A stretch of 7,191 nucleotides of DNA from DATLZB01 sp035574175 (GTDB lineage: Bacteria; Pseudomonadota; Alphaproteobacteria; Rhizobiales; Hyphomicrobiaceae): NCBI GenBank assembly GCA_035574175.1, contig DATLZB010000189.1, positions 1-7,191 on the forward strand. Reading direction: 5' to 3'. A program made the translations under genes and the position numbers. The first letter of the stretch is position 1. Every line of letters starts with the position of its first letter. The notes below the pieces were generated by a model, which had not been told where the DNA came from, ran no database searches, and saw only the letters and a program-made list of their open reading frames with translations. This document shows, in pieces, positions 4,994-7,191 of this stretch.

Positions 4994-7051
4994 ATGCATC
5001 CAAGGGCACAGAAGTTGGCAACTCGCCTTTTCAATCTCTCTCTCGTTTCCACGGCCGCGGTGTTCGGTTGGGAGCGGCCTCTTGCCGCTCAAGAGGTGCT
5101 GCAGCTGCCGGGCATCGTCGTGCAGGGGACAAGCATTGCCGTTCCCGCCCCGCGAGCGCGAGAGGCCGCGGGTGCGGACTCCGGTGAAGCGACGGAGCCG
5201 GGGTCTGACGCGGGCGGGCAGGCGCTGAGCCGCCAGGGCAGTGCGGTGAGCGTCGTCACGGGCGAGGAGCTATCGCGCCGTCAAATTCGCAACGCCGCCG
5301 ATGCGCTGCGCAGCCTACCCGGCGTTTCGGTAAGCCGCCAAGGTACCCCTTACAACCTGACCGTGGTCCGCCTGCGCGGGGCAGAGAGCAATCACACCCT
5401 CGTCCTCATCGACGGAGTCGAGGTGAACTCGGGCAGCACGGACGGCTTCTTCGATTTCGCCAACCTGGCAACCGAGGACATCGAACGGATCGAGGTCCTG
5501 CGCGGTCCCCAGAGCGGGCTTCACGGCGGCAGTGCGGTGGGCGGCGTGATCAACATCATAACCAAGAAGGGCAAAGGTCCATTGACGGTACGCGCCCGCA
5601 CCGAAGCGGGGGCGTTCGGCACGGCGGACGGCTCGCTGCAGGTGTCGGGCGGAGACGATCGCTTGCACGGGATCGTCACGCTCTATGGCCGGCGCACGGA
5701 TGGCTTCAACATCTCGCAGAAGGGCGAGGAGGAGGACTTTGGGCGGCTCACCACCTTCAGCTTCGCGGGCGGGGTAAGGCTGCTCGACAACCTCAAGGTC
5801 GAAGGCACGCTGCGACAGTCGGATGTGCGGGCCGGGCGCGACAACGGCTTCGGCGGTACGCTCGGGGCGTTCGCCGTGCCGGCGGATGACGGCTCGGTGC
5901 TCTCCAGCGCGCTGTGGCTCGGACAGATCGCGGCGACGCTCGACACCTTCGGTGGCCGCTGGAGGCACCAACTCCGTGTCGGCCGATCGGAAATCACGAC
6001 GAGGGATCACGACGCGACCTTCCTGACCGATACGGAAACCCTCGGCATCAACACCAAGTACGGCTACAGCACAACGCTGCGTCTCGACGTTCCGGGCTTG
6101 TCGGTACGGCATTTCGTGACCGGGCTCATTGAGGAGGAAAAGGAGAGCTTCGTGCAGCCCGTCGGCGGTGACGGCATCAAGCGCGAGCGCGGCCGGACGA
6201 GCGTCGCCGGCGAGGTGCGGGGGGAATACTTCAACACCCTGTTCCTGAGTGCCACCATACGTCGTGACGACAACGAGGCCTTTGAGGACGCGACCACGTG
6301 GCGCACGGCTGCCTCGCTGCTGGTGCCCGGCACTCCGTTCCGCCTGCACGCGAGCTACGGCACGGCGGTCAAGTATCCGAGCTTCAGCGAGCAGTTCGGC
6401 TTCTTCTTCGGCTTCTTACCTAATCCCGATCTCATCCCGGAGCATTCACGCGGCTGGGATGCCGTCGTCGAGACCACGCTGCTCGGCGGGCGCGTTGCGC
6501 TCGATATAACCTATTTCGATCAGAATCTGGAGGATGAGATCGATTTCCGCACGGTGCCCGTGTTTCAGTTCCAGCCCTTCAACCGGGCCGGTACCAGCAA
6601 GCGGCGGGGGCTCGAAGTGGAGGCGCGCTATCTTCTGCTGCCCGGTCTGAGCCTCGGCGCCGCCTACACCTATCTCGACGCCACCGACGACACCGGCCGG
6701 GAGGAGATCCGGCGGCCGCCCCACTCGGGCCGCATCGACGCCAATTACAGCTTCGACAACGGCCGCGCCAACCTCAACGTTGCAGCGGTCTACAACGGCG
6801 CCATGAAGGACAATGCGTTCGAGGCCGCATTTCCGTTCGGCTCAGAAGTGGTGACGCTCGACGACTACTGGCTGCTCACGGCCGCCGCGTCCTACCAACT
6901 CCAGCCGGGCGTTGAAGTCTACGGCCGGGTGGAGAACCTGCTCGATCAGGACTACGAGGAGGTGTTCGGCTTCAATACGGCGGGCGCCTCTGCTTACGCC
7001 GGGATGCGGTTCACGTTCGATGCCCGGCGGGCAAGCGCGCCCGCCAGATGA
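4994..7051 (+). CDS. btuB: TonB-dependent outer-membrane receptor, BtuB-like (probable corrinoid uptake)
   Basis: Predicted outer-membrane receptor that imports a corrinoid (vitamin B12 or a precursor) with energy from TonB-ExbBD. The 685-residue protein starts with a signal peptide (basic start, hydrophobic 12-25, cleavage near LAAQ at 30-33). A TonB-box-like LPGIVVQGT follows at 38-46, then an unusually long Ala/Pro/Glu-rich linker (about 47-80). The plug domain (about 80-193) shows ALRSLPGVSVS, VRLRGAESNHTLVLIDGVEVN, IERIEVLRGPQSGLHGGSAVGGVINIIT, all typical of the BtuB group. The rest is a 22-strand barrel pattern, ending NLLDQDYEEVFGF...YAGMRFTF. Ten more residues (DARRASAPAR) follow the usual terminal Phe. 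E. coli BtuB is about 614 residues. The upstream cobalamin riboswitch supports B12 as substrate; the symbol is by family and context, and cobinamide or another corrinoid is possible. Confidence 0.93.
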   Translation: MHPRAQKLATRLFNLSLVSTAAVFGWERPLAAQEVLQLPGIVVQGTSIAVPAPRAREAAGADSGEATEPGSDAGGQALSRQGSAVSVVTGEELSRRQIRNAADALRSLPGVSVSRQGTPYNLTVVRLRGAESNHTLVLIDGVEVNSGSTDGFFDFANLATEDIERIEVLRGPQSGLHGGSAVGGVINIITKKGKGPLTVRARTEAGAFGTADGSLQVSGGDDRLHGIVTLYGRRTDGFNISQKGEEEDFGRLTTFSFAGGVRLLDNLKVEGTLRQSDVRAGRDNGFGGTLGAFAVPADDGSVLSSALWLGQIAATLDTFGGRWRHQLRVGRSEITTRDHDATFLTDTETLGINTKYGYSTTLRLDVPGLSVRHFVTGLIEEEKESFVQPVGGDGIKRERGRTSVAGEVRGEYFNTLFLSATIRRDDNEAFEDATTWRTAASLLVPGTPFRLHASYGTAVKYPSFSEQFGFFFGFLPNPDLIPEHSRGWDAVVETTLLGGRVALDITYFDQNLEDEIDFRTVPVFQFQPFNRAGTSKRRGLEVEARYLLLPGLSLGAAYTYLDATDDTGREEIRRPPHSGRIDANYSFDNGRANLNVAAVYNGAMKDNAFEAAFPFGSEVVTLDDYWLLTAAASYQLQPGVEVYGRVENLLDQDYEEVFGFNTAGASAYAGMRFTFDARRASAPAR

Positions 7052-7064
7052 GGCGCGCGCGGCG

Positions 7065-7081
7065 CGCATTCCTGGGATGCG
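7065..7081 (+). terminator. Hairpin after the receptor gene (weak terminator candidate)
   Basis: CGCATTC (7065-7071) pairs with GGATGCG (7075-7081) with one G-U pair and a 3-base loop, 13 bases after the receptor stop. No T tract follows. It may slow transcription or protect the 3' end. Confidence 0.25.
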
Positions 7082-7111
7082 TCCGAAGCGCACGCAGCCA
7101 AGCCGGTCCGG

Positions 7112-7122
7112 TGTGCTAGAAG
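7112..7122 (+). promoter_or_regulatory. Candidate extended -10 before the next gene
   Basis: TGTGCTAGAAG carries TGC followed by TAGAAG (7117-7122) and matches the motif before the GNAT and metallophosphoesterase genes. No good -35 is seen. It lies about 55 bases before a possible GTG start at 7178, suggesting the next gene may have its own promoter. Confidence 0.3.
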
Positions 7123-7177
7123 CCACCGGCCGGCTGGCGCGCATGGGCCGCCAGCGCGAACGGCGGAGCGGGCAATC

Positions 7178-7191
7178 GTGCGGTTCTTCGG
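7178..7191 (+). CDS. Possible start of a downstream gene (runs off the window)
   Basis: GTG at 7178 begins V(M)-R-F-F, a beginning common in secreted or membrane proteins, with the purine-rich GGAGCGGG about 5 bases upstream. Only 14 bases are visible, so no function can be read. ATG at 7143 is open in another frame and is an alternative start of a different protein. In alphaproteobacteria a B12 ABC-transporter gene is often next to such a receptor, but that is context only. Confidence 0.25.

Noticed and set aside
5315..6349. 344-codon reverse open frame inside the receptor gene
   Set aside because: Antisense to a well-supported plug and barrel; no motif or ribosome-binding site, so it is treated as a GC-driven shadow.

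Overview
The window looks like chromosomal DNA of a GC-rich alphaproteobacterium, perhaps of the Hyphomicrobiales. This is inferred from the high GC content, GC-rich third codon positions, the protein families present and a cobalamin riboswitch in front of a TonB-dependent receptor. It is densely coded, with no mobile elements, CRISPR arrays, tRNAs or rRNAs visible. The two ends cut through coding or probable coding sequence.

Layout. (1) 1-405 is the C-terminal third of adenylosuccinate synthetase (purA), forward strand. (2) 417-1487 holds two reverse-strand genes: a YhbS-like GNAT acetyltransferase converging on purA, and a NUDIX hydrolase upstream of it. (3) 1488-1565 is a short divergent control region centred on a perfect 12-bp palindrome that reads as an extended -10 element on both strands. 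(4) 1566-3965 is a probable forward operon: a calcineurin-like metallophosphoesterase, a 12-helix MFS transporter of the YcxA-like type 8 nt downstream, and an apparently unannotated 46-residue membrane peptide 16 nt after that. (5) 4136-4405 is a separately promoted 2TM-domain protein with a hairpin-rich leader. (6) 4406-4993 is 588 nt without a convincing large gene. It contains a candidate terminator, a candidate promoter, a well-formed cobalamin riboswitch (4551-4750) and a long structured expression platform ending in a hairpin that covers the ribosome-binding site. (7) 4994-7051 is a BtuB-like TonB-dependent outer-membrane receptor. (8) 7052-7191 is a spacer with a promoter-like motif and possibly the first codons of another gene.

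How the parts relate. The only clear functional unit is riboswitch plus receptor: when adenosylcobalamin is abundant, the leader should fold so that the receptor is not made, limiting import of B12 or a related corrinoid. The metallophosphoesterase, MFS transporter and small peptide are probably co-transcribed, but their substrate cannot be read from sequence. purA, GNAT and NUDIX are ordinary housekeeping or accessory genes. I found no convincing new multi-gene system. The most interesting points are the layered leader of the receptor gene, including a 13-codon ORF across its ribosome-binding site, the palindromic divergent promoter, a repeated TGTGCTA(T/G)A promoter motif and the small peptide behind the transporter.
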